Shown: positions 12,927 through 25,920, counted from the first letter of the stretch. The stretch: 64,000 bases of DNA from Chlorocebus sabaeus (GCF_047675955.1 NC_132915.1:19821766-19885765); one strand, 5' to 3'. Notes: generated by a model from the letters alone, not told the origin. Numbers and translations: made by a program.

Positions 12927-13219
12927 TGGCCAGGCCAACCACAGTGGCTCACACCTATAATCCCAGCACTTTGAGAGACCAAGGCAGAAGGATGACTTGA
13001 GCCTCGGAATTCAAGACCAGCCTGGGAATCTAGATCTTGTCTCCACAGAAAAATTCAGAAATTAGCCATGGTGGCGTGTGCTTGTAGTCCCAGCTACTCG
13101 GAAGGCTAAGATGGGAAGATCACCTGAACCCTGGAGATCAAGGCTGTAGTGAGCTATGATCATGCTGTGTACTCACTTCAGCGTGGGCAAAAGGGTAAGA
13201 CCCTGTCTCAAAAAAAGAA
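12927..13219 (+). mobile_element. AluJ, sense
   Basis: Old sense Alu with J-type features: GATGACTTGAGCC, TTCAAGACCAGCCTGGG, CTGTAGTGAGCTATGATCA and GACCCTGTCTC. Divergence is clearly higher than in the S and Y elements nearby. Confidence 0.9.
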
Positions 13220-13227
13220 GAAAAAAA

Positions 13228-13345
13228 TTGGTCACGTCTCAGACCAATTAAATCATAATGTTCAATGGTGAGATCTAGACATCAGAGTCTTTTTTTTAAG
13301 CTCCCCAGGTTTTGCTGATGTTCAACCCAGTTTGAGAAGCACTGA
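13228..13345 (+). mobile_element. hAT-Charlie MITE relic (MER5A-like)
   Basis: Contains CAGACCAATTAAATCATAAT, TTTTTTAAGCTCCCCAGG and the terminal TTTGAGAAGCACTG, which match the right half of MER5A-type elements. Confidence 0.6.
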
Positions 13346-13505
13346 TCAGCACTTTCCAAACCTTAATCTGCACACAGATCACCTGGGAATATTGTTAACC
13401 TGGAGATCCCTATACAGTGGATCTGCGGAGAGGCCTAGAGGTCTGCGTTTCTTACAAACTCTAAGGTGATGCAGAAACTGCTCATGGGTGGACCACTTTG
13501 AGTCC
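13346..13505 (+). mobile_element. Second hAT-Charlie MITE relic (MER5/MER20-like)
   Basis: Begins near TTTCCAAACCTTAATCTG, continues with CACAGATCACCTGGGAAT and TCTGCGTTTCTTACAAAC, and ends with GACCACTTTGAG. The order matches a non-autonomous hAT element directly following the first. The exact subfamily is uncertain. Confidence 0.55.
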
Positions 13506-15030
13506 AAGAGCTACGCCAGCCCTCCGCTCTGTTCTCTGATTCATTCTCTCGGACTCTCAAGGCTGTGGGTGGGCCACGAAGCTGTAGCTGTGTCGAGAGG
13601 AGCCTCAAGCTGCAGTCATTGCTGCTTCATGCCACAGGGAATTTTATTGTGAACACTAAATAACATTTTTCTCATCTGTAAAAGCAGGATAGCAGTCATA
13701 TGTGTCCTTGGCTTTTCCACTTTATTTATTGAAGAAAGCAGGGAACATAGTATGGTTTTGGGCTCCTTATTGCGAGATGAGTTTAACCCTACTATGGAGA
13801 AGCCAGGAATTATTACTTGGCTGCCTCAAAAAATGTTGAATTATAAGGATGTGAAGAAGAACAATCAAAAAGATTATTGATAGCATTGATGGGAATTTGT
13901 TTTTATTTTCAGATCTTTAAGCATTCGTACCTTTCACATAAAAATAAAAACTTTCAAATAAAGTAACACTTATGACTCTAAGGTGTTACTTATATGTTGG
14001 GTTAGTATTCAGCCCCTACTATTGATAACACCATACCTGTGTTAAAATGTTTTAAAAAGTATAATAATATAGCTGCTTTCCCAAGTTCCATGAATGGCCC
14101 CAGCAGCTCTGGTCCCACCCCAGGACATCCTGGCCTTTTTGTGATCCAGCACCTAAAAGGCTGATGTGAGGCATGACAAGGAAAGTCCGGGGCCTTGCTC
14201 TGTTCTATTTGACCGGTACCAATACCATACCACTGGTTAAATATTTTAATTTCACTTTAACCATGTTTGAATGTGTAATCATAAACGCAAGGCATCTCAG
14301 CCATTATATAAAGGTTAAGAGACTGGTCCTAGACCATAACAGAGGCTTAACCAGGCCTTCCAACTGCTTTTTCTGTCCTGTACTGGTCATTGTATCATCT
14401 TTACCTCAGTCTTGTTAGATCACATTTCTGGACAAATATATAAGAGGGCAAGACAGCACAGTTCCATTGTAGAAATATTTATTGATCTAACATGAAAATT
14501 GTATTAGACTGCAAGAAATATTAGACAGTCTCTGACCTAATTTACTGCATTGTTGGAAATCCTTTATGTACAAAACATGATCAGTTGAAAAGCAATGACA
14601 GGCACGATATAGCTTGGTGCCCAACAATTGTGCTGTGAAGATTGTGAATAGCCCAAAAGAAAAAAATAATCAGGAAAGGCTTAATTACAGGAGGATGGAT
14701 AGGATTCTGGAAAGTCTGAGGCCCTACTATACATCCATTCTTCACCAGATCTATAGGTTAGCACTTCCTGTGCAGTGTTTACTGGCAACCCACTCAGATT
14801 GTTTCTGCTTAAAATTTTGAATATATTGCTTGAAATTGCCCTTTTTTACAAAAAAAATTTATTGCTATATAATTCATCTATCTTAAATCTGCTATTAATG
14901 AATAGAAAATAGAATAATATTTTCATGAAATGATAATTAACCCAGTTTAAGGATTCAGAAATTTCTGTCTATATGTGCAGTGGTTTATCACCTCATACCA
15001 CCATATCAGCTCTGTTTTCACTGCCCCTTC
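13506..15030. other. Unique-looking intron sequence
   Basis: No recognised element or coding signal. Confidence 0.5.
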
Positions 15031-15040
15031 TTTTCTTTTC

Positions 15041-15060
<20 letters not shown>
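15031..15060 (+). repeat. (TTTTC)6 microsatellite
   Basis: Six perfect TTTTC units directly joined to a 28-T run. It derives from the tail of the adjacent antisense Alu and is likely length-variable. Confidence 0.95.
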
Positions 15061-15077
<17 letters not shown>

Positions 15078-15275
15078 TTTTTTTTTTTGGGGTGGGGGAG
15101 ATGGAGCCTCACTCTGTCAGCCAGGCTGGAGTGCAGTAGCGCCATCTCAGCTCACTGCAAGCTCCGTCTCCCAAGTTCATGCCATTCTCCTGCCCTAGCC
15201 TCTTGAGTAGCTGGGACTACAGATGCCTGCCACCACGCCCGGCTAATTTTTTGTATTTTTAGTAGACACGGGGTT
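15061..15275 (-). mobile_element. Alu (S/Y type), antisense, 5'-truncated
   Basis: Starts with 28 T and continues GATGGAGCCTCACTCTG, CACTGCAAGCTCCGTCTC and TAGTAGACACGGGGTTT, then stops. The left monomer is absent. The GCAAGCTCC block is of the younger S/Y kind. Confidence 0.92.
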
Positions 15276-16329
15276 TGTTTTCTTTCTCCTGAGTCTTCTG
15301 CCTTAGGTTAAAAGAGATGAATTTCTTCCTCTAACTCATATATTTTTTAACAAGAGATTGGTTTAATAAAAAATGTTGATGCTCTGGAAAGATCGATATT
15401 TCTACCAACAAGTGAAGGGAATTTTTAAATATTTAAAATGTACGTAAGTGGTGCCCCTAGAAATGAGAGAGAAGAATGAAACAGTCATTATATACTATCC
15501 ACATACACTCCTTGTTTGCAAACACAGAAGAGGTTAGTGAGAGGTTATCTTTCCTCTGAGAGGCAGTTTCTGTATAGGTTCCTCCGAGTGAAGATCAGAA
15601 TGTTATCAGACACTGGCTGTAGCTCAGATGACACAGTAAAAAGGAAGTAGGGGCTAAATTTAGAAATTACATGAAAGCGTTTCAAAAATAGATATATAGC
15701 TAAGAACACATAAAAGAGGCAATATGCATTTTTATCTTCTTGAAAAAACAATGCAAGTTGCTAAGTTTTGTTTTGTTTTGTTTTTTTTCTTTGAGTTATT
15801 TAAACATGGATTTGGTTTGATTTCATGACCACTGCTGCATCACCAATTACTTTAGCTTTTCATGGGAAGCTCATCAGAAATCAACGGGAAGAGCATGCAT
15901 GGATATACTATCTGGTAAAGTCTTCATGCACATATATTTCCATATCTTAAACAAGGTTTTATTCAGGTTGTGGTCTTTGCCTGTTTCAAAAACTCAACGT
16001 TGAGATGAATGCAATGTAATGAAATTCGGCCTTTTCTGTAGAGAAAAAAAACTGTTTCTATGTCACTTTAAGTCAACGTGCTTCCAGTTGCAAAACAATT
16101 ACAACTGTAAAATAGTCACTGTAATTATTATATGTAACCCGTATCTTGAGAATTTAAAATGGCATTTTCTTAAACTAATAGTGCTGCAGCATGTTGGTAA
16201 AAACCATAGAAATGATTAACACTCAAGAGGGTTGTTTTACTGAATACAAAAAAAGGGTTGTGTGAGGACATTTCAGTATCATTCCTCCTGAGTCATATCT
16301 GACGTACAAACCAAGGATTGTTTCTGTTT
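15276..16329. other. Unique-looking intron sequence
   Basis: A short TTTTG-rich tract lies at 15767-15790. Nothing else was recognised. Confidence 0.5.
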
Positions 16330-16530
16330 ACTGACCCATTAATGTGTGCCTATTACTATACTGTTTTGTATATATTATTACATTTAATCTTTACAACAGT
16401 GCTGTGACATAGTTATCATTACCTCATTGGAGGGATAAGGAAATTGAGGCATGGAGAGATCCCAAAGCAAGGAAATGGGAACATAGTTTGATTCCATGTG
16501 TTTGACTCCAAAGCCGTAGACCCTTATCCA
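16330..16530 (-). mobile_element. MIR SINE, antisense
   Basis: Complement of MIR: TATTATTACATTTAATCTTT, then AGGGATAAGGAAATTGAGGC and GACTCCAAAGCCG in the expected order. Confidence 0.75.
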
Positions 16531-19230
16531 CGTGCATATGAACACCCTTGACAACCCAAACCACGTGGTACCATTTGGCACTTAAGGCATGCCTTAGTTC
16601 CCTTGTTCAGATTTGTGTGTGTTGGAACTCATAGCACAAGCATCTAGGGCATAAATTAAAGGGCTAGTGGGGAAAGAACATTAGAAGATCCCAGGTGCAC
16701 AGTTTTTAATTGATTCTAGCCAGGAAGCTGAGAAAATGCCCACTGGTAGGAGTCAGATTCAGCATAATTCTCAGTTCTATTGAGAGTTCATAAGCTTCCT
16801 CATCTCATGACACAACAACAACACCAGACTTATGGGGAGTTAGGCATGGGGGTAGGGTGCAAACTCATTATTTCAGGGTCAGGCAGGTAATGAGAAGCTG
16901 GCCAGGTTCTATTATTTGCCACAGCATTGTTTGTTTTTGCATTATAGAACATAGAATATTTTTCACCTTCATAGAAATGTATGTACTCTCTCATTATTCT
17001 TGACAATTGTGGGAAGCTGTTGGCAGTCTTCTTAGCTACAGTCTGTTGTCCTCTTGGAATATGGTGCAGTGTTGCTGGGACTTCTAATCTGTCAAGAGAA
17101 TTAGGACATCTGTTTTTTGGGTGTGTTTTTTGTTTTTGTCGTTTTTAATGCTAATGCTCTCAATTTTAGATACTGACCCCTTTACAAAATTTTGCTGTAT
17201 CAGGTAGATGTGCAGACCGTTATCTCACATTTAGGCCTCTTACAGCTTGCTCAAGTCTTCCCCATGGATAGGTTGATCATAAGTCCTAGTTTGCCTGAGA
17301 TACTTGTGTTTACACCTGTTGTCCCTGCCTCCCACCTGTTTAGCATTTATTCCAGTTTTTTAATTTTTTAATGAAGCATTCTTATTAATAGCTGCATTAA
17401 AATAATCCAGGATGTATTTAACAGACATCCACTTTGTATTTCTAGATTCTGCCTTTGCAATTAAACAGATTTCTCACTTTACACTTAGTTGAATCTGATA
17501 TCCCTTCCCAGATGCATTGTAACTGCATCTCTCTTTCAAAGACGCTATGTGGGCATTCCTGCTAATATGGAGTAAGCTGGGACAAAAGTGACTAGGGACA
17601 GCCAAACTCTTCCAGTACTTGTATCCGTCAGTCATGCTATGGTCTGGTGTGTAAGCTGCCAGGTCCACGAAGACACCACACTTCTATGAGTAGGGTCAGT
17701 GGGCAGTTGCTAGGTATATGTGAGATGTGTGTGGAAAATGAAGGCTGAAGCAGTCTTACTGTGGAGGTGTGAAAGATTTTGCTGTATCATTTACCGTTTG
17801 ATGTAAATCTGTTTTATTGTTCCATAATGCTTTTATTTTGCAACATATCTTTTTGGCCATAATTTTTTTCAAAACTTGAAAATGCGTGTTTAAGAAAAAT
17901 TAAGTACTGTATTTTTGTTTCTCAAGAAAGTCGATAATGTGTAATTCATATAAAATTATCAATACTTAACATCCACCATTGTAGCCATGAATATAATCAA
18001 CCACACAAAATACAAAAGACACAAGTCTTCAGAAAGAGTATCAACATCTATTTCAAGAGTTTGCTGTTATTTTCAGAACACTGTGCCCAAAGATGACATT
18101 TTAGCTTGTGCAGCAGCAGAGAATGCATTTTTATATCACTCTGAGAAGCATGACTTTTCTTTTAGATCAAATGACTTTCTTTCCAAGTTAATTTAGCTCA
18201 TTGTTTTCCAGGTTTTCTTATGCATGTACAAAAATGAAGCAATAGCAATTAATCTGTTAATTCTCTTAGCAGAAGAAAAACTTTGCAGGTAATTGATGGT
18301 TTGGTTTTTTTCTTCATTAATTCATGGAATCAAGATGAAGCTTTTAGAAGTTCATGCTGATAAAGTGAAATATCCAACATGGTTTTGATTGCTATAGTAA
18401 ATGCTTTTTGCTTCTTTAAAAAATTTTAAAAGTCAGTGTTCAAAGTAATGTATTTTGTGGTACTGATATGAGTGTAGTTTTTCATGGAGCATAGTGTCAT
18501 GGTAAAATACTGCATATATTAAATTAATAAACCAATGGACCAGAAATATTCTTAGATTAGTTATGGCTCACGTCAGTCACAGTTGTATCCAAACAAGCTG
18601 CAATAATCTGTTTATGAGTTTCATCTCCTAAACGTATTTGTGAAATAATAGTATTCTGAACTAATACCAAAATATAGTTCTATGAAAATATTTGAATTGA
18701 AATATTTATGTCCTTCCATTTGAAAAACATAATAGAGTGAGATTACTTACCATTCAGCAGACCTTGTTCAAAGCTTACCAAGTATCTTAGCCAACAAGAG
18801 AGACTGTTTCTGAATTAAAACTATTAAGGTCTACCAACAAGAGCATGATTGAAAATGTCAACAGTTTCAAATTTATTGACCTAAAATGGTTAAGGCAATT
18901 TTTAAGAATGTTACACACAATTCTATGAAATAGTTAAATATCTAATATGTCAATATTGAAAAAATACAGTTATCTGAAGGATGTTAGGGACATGATGTTA
19001 GAAAGCGATACGGCTAAGAACATGACTAAACTACATGAAATACATAAAGTACAAGAAAAATATTTCTGCTCATTTTTTACTTTAAAGTCTATATTGATAT
19101 ATCAAAAATTTATATTTTGGGAAGAATTTTATATTTGAAAAAAAATTTTTAATGCACACACTTCCTTGAATAATATCAATGTAATAACATAGATTTGCCA
19201 GTCAATAAATACTTTAAAGACATACAACAT
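16531..19230. other. Unique-looking AT-rich intron sequence
   Basis: No confident element. A stretch near 17270-17345 vaguely resembles an old DNA transposon end but could not be placed. Confidence 0.45.
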
Positions 19231-19620
19231 TGTTATGGTTTGGCTCTGTGTCCCCACCCAAATCTCACCTTAAATTGTAATCCCCACTTGTCGGGGGAAG
19301 GGCCTCGTGGGAGGTGATTGGATTGTGGGGACAGATTTCCCCTTTGCTGTTCTCATGATAGTGTAGTGAGTGAGTTCTCACGAGATCTGATCGTTTCAGT
19401 GTGTGGCACCTCCCACTTCTCTCTCTCTGTCCTGCTCCACCATGGTAAGACGTGCTTGCTTCCCCCTCACCTTCCACCATGATTGTAAGTTTCCTGAGGC
19501 CTCCCATTCATGCTTCCTATACAGCCTGCAGAACCATGAGTCAGTTAACCTCTTTTCTTCATAAATTATCCAGTCTCAGGTAGTTCTTTATAGCAGTTCT
19601 TTATAGAACAGGCTAATACA
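19231..19620 (+). mobile_element. Solo LTR of an ERVL-MaLR element (MST/THE1 group)
   Basis: 390 bp from TGTTATGGTTTGGCTCTGTG to AACAGGCTAATACA, with the internal order typical of the group: CCCACCCAAATCTCA, a GGGAGGTGATTGGA block, CTCACGAGATCTGAT, the CCACCATG block, and a CCTCTTTTCTTCATAAATTA polyadenylation region. It begins TG and ends CA. It is flanked by a perfect 5-bp target duplication AACAT (19226-19230 and 19621-19625). No internal retroviral sequence remains, so this is an LTR-LTR recombination product. It is in the GNAQ sense orientation and could in principle supply a weak promoter or polyadenylation signal. Confidence 0.93.
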
Positions 19621-19867
19621 AACATTAACTAGTTTGGTAGCTTTTTTATACTCAAAAGTGTATAGTAGACTAGAACTATTTTATTATACTCTCAATGGAA
19701 AGTTAACAGTTTCTCAACACTGGTCCAGGTAACTTTTTACACTTATCTATAGTATTTTCAAACTTTGGGTCTTTATTTAAAGTGACAAATTATATAATTT
19801 GTTACCAAAAAACCATGCCTTGTAGGATGTGAGTTATTTTCCTTCCCTTCTTCCTACTTAAATTCTA

Positions 19868-20152
19868 GGCCGGGCGTGGTGCCTGTAATGCCAGCACTTT
19901 GCGAGGCTGAGGCAGATGGATCACGAGGTCAGGAGATCGAGACCATCCTGGCTAACATAGTGAAACCCCATCTCTACTAAAAATATAAAAAATTAGCCTG
20001 GCATTGTGGTGGGCACCTGTAGTCCCAGCTACTCAGGAAGCTGAGGCAGGAGAATGGCATGAACCCAGGAGGCAGAGCTTGCAGTTAGCCGAGATAATGC
20101 CACTGCACTCCAGCCTGGGTGACAGAGCAAGACTCTGTCTCAAAAAAAAAAA
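19868..20152 (+). mobile_element. AluY, sense
   Basis: Y-type blocks GATCACGAGGTCAGGAGATC and GACCATCCTGGCTAACA. About ten bases are deleted in the promoter region (GGGCGTGGTGCCTGTAATG). Short target duplication AATTCT at 19861-19866 and 20153-20158. Confidence 0.93.
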
Positions 20153-20158
20153 AATTCT

Positions 20159-22084
20159 GACTGCTTCATTACTCTTTTTCATAGGATAAAGAGGTATTGC
20201 TTTTGTTTCTTTCTCTATTTTTATTAATAGAACAGTTTCTTGCTCATTAAAGGGGCATTTAAGCAAGGTATTTTAAAAGTTCTATTCCTTCCCCAAGATT
20301 CTGGGAAAGTGAGCCTTTCACTTTCAGTTTTTCCCAACACAGTTTCTTGAATGTCTGAAGCTTCAGTGGTCAGATTTCACATGGGATGTTCCAGAAAGAT
20401 ATTTCCTGTGTAAGACTTTGAAATTCTTGGAGCATTTGGGCCTTTTTTTAATCAAAGAGCTTGTTCTTTTTATTTTTTCACCTGTCTGAATTCTACCAAC
20501 TGAACAGGGAAATCTTCTTTATCTGTTTTTCCTGTTGTCAAATAAAATAAAATTCCAAACCAGCAGCAACATACTCCTCTGGTTAATAAGATTGTAGGAA
20601 CACAGACATTACAAAAGACTAAAATGATTAGGCTTTTTCTGAGATGTAACATCAGGAAATGAACCACATAACATTATGTGATCTCAGAAATGAAGATGAT
20701 ATGAATCTATAAAGCAGGCATTTACCTGTTATGCCAAAATGGGGAGAAATCAGTCAATCAGTTGTTTCGTTTGTGTAAAATCAATCTATAGTTGGTTGTT
20801 AGGAGTCTCAGTCTCTAGTCAGTGTTTTCAAAACATGGTTTAATACACCACCAGTCTCGTCAACAGATCTGGAGGCAAAAAAAGCTTCCATGGTCAAACA
20901 AGTTTGGAAAATCCAATAATATCCCCAGTGCTAGGCTCATGGATTTATAGCGCCTTTCTAGGTAAGGGCTATTGCTTTATTGTAACTCCTGTGTTCTGCA
21001 GCACAGACATCTGTTTGACTGTTTATAACCATTATTCTTCCCATTCTCTTACTTTGGCTTCAGAATCCATTTGTCAAATAAATAACTATTAACATTCCAA
21101 TTGACTTAATTTTCCATTAACATAAGTAATGTTCCTCAAATACTCTTTGAAAGTAGCCATACAGACCATACCCTAATTGTTTTGAATTTTAATGAATATG
21201 CATATCTTTAAAGTAATCGCTCCTCAATTTTTAAAAATCAACTGTGACTTTGTATAAACTCTCTGAAGATAAACTAGTTTTTTTGGTGATATTAATAATG
21301 CGTGCGCACAAACACACACACAACACCCATACTAGGATACTACAGCATCATAATTATGAAGATAATAGTAGAACTTCAGAGAGTGCAAAATTTTACATTG
21401 TACCCCAAGATTTTATAGACTTGAAGGCAATATTCTTTGTAATGGGATCATGTAATTATATCAATCAACATACTCTGGAAGTGTTTGATGTAGGTTTTGT
21501 CATGCTGCATCAAGCATCTGACCTACAATGTCATTGATACTGATAATTACGACATTACAGACAAACATGAAAAAGGAAAATGTTAAAGAACCAAATAGAA
21601 GAATAATTACTCGGAAAATGGTAGTGGTAGGGCCAAGAAAGAGATTGAGTTCTCTGAAAAGAAAAAAACAGAATTTCAAACAATAAAGGAGGAGTATTTC
21701 CTCTACCCAAGAAGGAATCCCCATTCTATGTTGGAATGCGCAAATAAAGCCTATAGGCCAGCAAAACCAAAAGGAGAATCATATTCCAGCAAATATTTTT
21801 TGGGAAAGACGGTAGTCTTTGATTGCCTTGGTGACCATAATGAAGATTAAAAATAAAAATCTAATGATAGAAGAAACAAACAATAATGAGTTAATAAATC
21901 AATTTGTGAAGTCTTAAAGAAAGGATATGTGGCAGTTTAATAAACTTTCTTCTCTAACATTGTAATCTAGAACATTGTATTTAGCATACATTCTCTATTG
22001 GTGTCTTGTGCATTGCCTAACATGTGAGCGATAAATATTTGTTGAAATAGTTTATTGTTAATGGTACTTTTGAGATACCAGAAG
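20159..22084. other. Unique-looking intron sequence
   Basis: No recognised element. An antisense hydrophobic frame at 21500-21724 has no recognisable family and is flanked by stops. Confidence 0.45.
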
Positions 22085-22290
22085 ATTTCATAGTAATTAT
22101 AATATTTGTACTAGGCATTTTAGAAACATCTCTTTTACTTTTCCTAATAGCCCTACAACAAATTGTTCCATCTTATAGATGAGGAAACTGAGGTTCAGGA
22201 AGGTTGAGTGACTTGTCTAAAGATGTAGGGCTGGTACATGACAGAGTTATTATTGAAACCTGATTTGGTGTCAGGCTGTTGTTCAAGTTC
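22085..22290 (-). mobile_element. MIR SINE, antisense
   Basis: Carries TTATAGATGAGGAAACTGAG, TTCAGGAAGGTTGAGTGACT and downstream blocks of the MIR complement in the correct order. Confidence 0.8.
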
Positions 22291-22974
22291 TTCCTCTTTG
22301 CTGCTGTGGTTCCCAGAATTACTAATTTGAGATTCAGTAGTCTCCATCTAGTGCCAAGTTTAAGAAGGATGTGGAAGCTTAGCAAAGAGGAAACAGTGGA
22401 TCCTTACCACTTAAAGACTCCACACAGAAGATCTTTCGTTTTCATGAGGAGCTTCAAAAGGCTGTGTCATGTAGTAATTTCTAATTTTGCTGAGCCACAT
22501 GTTGAATCATAAATGTAGAGAGGTTGTTTTATGGGAGTGAGTCACTCACAATGAGAACCCAGCCAGCGGCAGTTCAGTATGACTTTGCTGTTCTTTGTCA
22601 TTTATGCAGTAATGCTCAGAAAAAGATACAGCAACAACTGTCACTCTGCATATAATGTGCCTGAAAGAAGGTCAGCTGTTCAGGTTCTAATGAAGTCAGA
22701 AAATGTGAAACAGTCTGATAAATACAGTTCATGTCCAAGTTTTCTGCAGGAGATTTTATGCTAAGCAGTATTTGCAAATTTGAGAACTCAGAGATCTATT
22801 ATCCAGTAAGGGCCTCCAGACAATTTCACATTTGAGCAAATTTAGGCTTGAATGACTTTCCCAGTGTCACAAGAATCTAGTGGGTATTTGTACCGTGGTT
22901 TATATTTTTTGTACTATTTTTCCTTTTTTTTTTTTTTTTTTTGGCATTTTAAGTGACTAGTAGCCTCAGGTGTC
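22291..22974. other. Unique-looking intron sequence
   Basis: Contains a T-rich run near 22920-22942. No element was assigned. Confidence 0.45.
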
Positions 22975-23185
22975 TGGCTCTTCCTTCAAGTATTTTATAT
23001 GTGTTCTGTAATTTAACCCTCTAAAATAAGTGCTATTATTACCTTCATTTAATGAGTTATGAGAGGGAGGTAATTAGGAAGCAGAGGTTGAGGATGTTAA
23101 ATAACTTGTACAAGATCACAGTCAGCTAGTACTGTTGGAAGTGGATTTACAACACAGTCAGTCTTGTCTCAGCATCCATCATTTC
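22975..23185 (-). mobile_element. MIR SINE, antisense, diverged
   Basis: Order of blocks CTGTAATTTAACCCTC, AAGTGCTATTATTACC, a degenerate GAGGTT core and AACTTGTACAAGATCACAGT matches the MIR complement. Confidence 0.65.
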
Positions 23186-24000
23186 ACTCTGTACTTCCTT
23201 TGAGCAGAAGAAAACAAAACCAAAAAGGCTGAGGCTGGTTTTTTTTTTTTTTTCACAGTTCATTTAGGAGTTTATGATTTTTTTCTTTAGAGTCAAATGC
23301 CAAAGGGAAATAAGCACTTAGAAAAAAAGTAGGAAGATGTGTGCTGCAGTTCAGAATTGAGATGAACTCTGATGCTGCCTTGTACTTTTTCTGATTTTGA
23401 GGTCCTCTGTGTGTGTTGGGCATCCCTTCAGACAGAGCAGGCCTAATAAGCTGGATATTTGTGTCTAAGAGCTTCCACACATGTGGAAGTTACCATTTGA
23501 CTTTCTACTTCTGGGTAGGTGTGACATTCCAGTCTAAAGCCGCCTTCAAGCTGTTAATGAGATTTTGAAAATTCTTCCAAAGTGACTGTGAGATCTTTTT
23601 CATTTCACCTAAAGGCTTGGCCTGCTGTGGGCAGGGTAAGACCCACTGTGGTAGGACCTCAGTTCCTCCTTCCCTTTGCAGAAGCAAACATGGAAACATC
23701 AACACATCTAAGATTTACCTGAATTTTATGACGACTGAATTCTGAGAACAAGACATTACCACATTGGCACATCTTGCGGTTTCCATGTGGTCTTTCCCTA
23801 GAATTCTGCCAGAGTTTCTGAGAGTAGCTACTTAGTTCTCACAATGTTCCCTCTAAGCCTTGCCACCAGCTTGCTAAGAATTCTGAAAGCTAGCATTCAT
23901 CATTAAATATTTCCACCCAGTATATTTTAACTGTAACTTAAAATGAAATAAAATTATATTTTACATTTTGTTTATGTGATTCATTAAATCATACTAGGAA
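23186..24000. other. Unique-looking intron sequence
   Basis: A T-run lies at about 23240-23254. No other element or gene was recognised. Confidence 0.45.
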
Positions 24001-24307
24001 TTTTTTTTTTTTTTTTTTTTTTGTAGCGATGGTATTTCTCTCTGTTACCTAGGCTGGAATGCAGTGGCGTGATCATAGCTCACTGTAACCTTGAACTCCT
24101 GGGCTCAAGTGATCCTGCTGCCTTAGCCGCCCAAGTAGCTGGGACTACAGGCACATACCACCACGCTTGGCTAATTTTTGTATTTTTAATAGAGATGGGG
24201 TCTTGCCATGTTGCCCAGGCTGGTCTTGAGCTCCTGGCCTCAAGTGATCCTTCTGCCTCAGCCTCCCAAAGTGCTAGGATTACAGGCATGAGCCAGCACA
24301 GCTGGCC
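24001..24307 (-). mobile_element. AluJ, antisense
   Basis: Full-length antisense Alu starting with about 20 T, with J-type blocks GATCATAGCTCACTGTAACC, TTGAACTCCTGGGCTCAAG and GGGTCTTGCCATGTTGCCC, ending CAGCTGGCC. Open frames on both strands of this element (24069-24365 and 24080-24337) are Alu-derived. Confidence 0.93.
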
Positions 24308-25550
24308 CTCCCTTGCTTTTCTGTGCACAATGTTCAAAATAAACAGGATAGTCTATTGTAATTGACTTGTTTGTTATTTGTAATATTTGAGTTGAGTTTT
24401 TTCCTTTTCGTCATTGTCTTTTTCATTAATAATTATTTAATTTAGCATAACTACTTACAATTTTTACTACTATTTCACATTTGACATTTGGACAAATAGA
24501 AAAAAGGGTCTAATTTATCTTCCTATTCTAACATAGCTAAAAAGATACTGTTTCCACATACAGAAGTTTTTTTTTTAAAACAAGAAATTGAGAGTATTGC
24601 CTTTCCATTGGGAACGTTTATATGCACAATTTAAAAAATCTGTATGTATTTTGTAAAATGCTGTCATACTTTTAAATAACTTAGAGAATCTGAGATGAAA
24701 GCTCTTACACAAATACAAATTATGGTTGATTATATTTGAATGTCATTTTCCAAAACAGCAAGGATGGAATGAAGTAACAAAGCTTAGGAGGCAGTAAAAG
24801 TGACTTAGAAATTCCAACCTGGGTGAAGGCAACATGGTGATTGCTCTGTTTTTGAAGGCAATATTCTCTCTTAGCTTTGATGGAAGTTGACTTCTGAGTA
24901 GTGGGTTTATAGCAGAGACAAAAGCTTACAGTGTAGAGGTTAATTTGAATTCAGAGTCAACTTGAAACTTTCTCACAAGACAATTTTTTTTGTTGTTTTG
25001 CAGTCAAAAGAAGGTAGCCTCTTTTAACTGTGAACAGTGGTCACAGTTTTTTAAAAGTGCCATGTTTATTTTGTCCATGCTGCTTTTGCTTGGAGGGGTC
25101 ATTCATCTTCATCTTTACCTGCCAGCTAAATCCTATCTTCTCTCTGACACCTCGTTTGACCTCCTCAGTCCATACACAGTTGCACTTATGCCACCCCCCT
25201 GCAGCATCGCTCATGTGCATATGTAACTGCATTCTGTCCTGTATTGTGTGATACAGTTATTGTGTAATATAGTAAGTTCATGTTTTGCTCAGGGGTACTG
25301 GGTGCTCCCAGAGGGACAGTGTCTTAACATTTTGGTGCTCCATGCATTGTAGATGTATTCATTATATATTTACAATCATACAGCTTGTGGCTAGATGAGC
25401 TCTTTGGTGATTTGGTTCAATCGCCTTTTCTTATGAACACAGAAAATTAAGTTATAAAGAGGAAAAGTAGTTTCTCCTAAAGTTTATGGCCAGTGTTATG
25501 GGTAAAGCCTGAATTAGAAGTTAGAATTCCTAATTTCTAGTGTAGTTCAG
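24308..25550. other. Unique-looking intron sequence
   Basis: AT-rich; no recognised element. Confidence 0.5.
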
Positions 25551-25655
25551 TTCTTCCCTCCCTCCTTCCTTCCCTCCCTCCCTCCCTCCCTCTTTTCCTC
25601 CCTCCCTTCCTCTCTCCCCTTCCCTCCTTCCCTTCCTTCTTTCCTTCTTTCCTTC
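25551..25655 (+). repeat. (CCTT/CCCT)n pyrimidine tract
   Basis: About 105 bp of almost pure C/T built from CCCT, CCTT and TTCC units. It is a polypyrimidine-polypurine mirror-rich tract and likely length-polymorphic. Confidence 0.95.
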
Positions 25656-25659
25656 CAAC

Positions 25660-25920
25660 CAACCAACAAATATTTGTTGAACATCTGCCACTTGCCAGGC
25701 ACCTTGCTAGACCCTGATTATGCGGTGTTGAGCCTGTCTTGGAACTTGGAACTTAAACCATGATTAAAGAGAAAGACAACAAATATTACACTGCCTAAGA
25801 GGTAGAGCACAGCAGTGGGGATTCATTGAGGAGCCAGTGATGCTCTGTTTTCAAAGGGAGAGTCTCAGAGGGGAACAATAATGGAGGTGGGCCCCACCTG
25901 GCATGGGATTCAGGAACAGG
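25660..25920 (-). mobile_element. L2-type LINE relic, antisense
   Basis: AACAAATATTTGTTGAACAT followed by CTGCCACTTGCCAGGCACC and a long diverged stretch with the character of a complemented L2 3' end. Assigned by pattern only; boundaries are approximate. Confidence 0.5.

Noticed and set aside
21500..21724. Hydrophobic antisense frame that looked like a membrane protein remnant
   Set aside because: Upstream extension has stops, I recognise no family, and T/A-rich DNA readily encodes hydrophobic strings.
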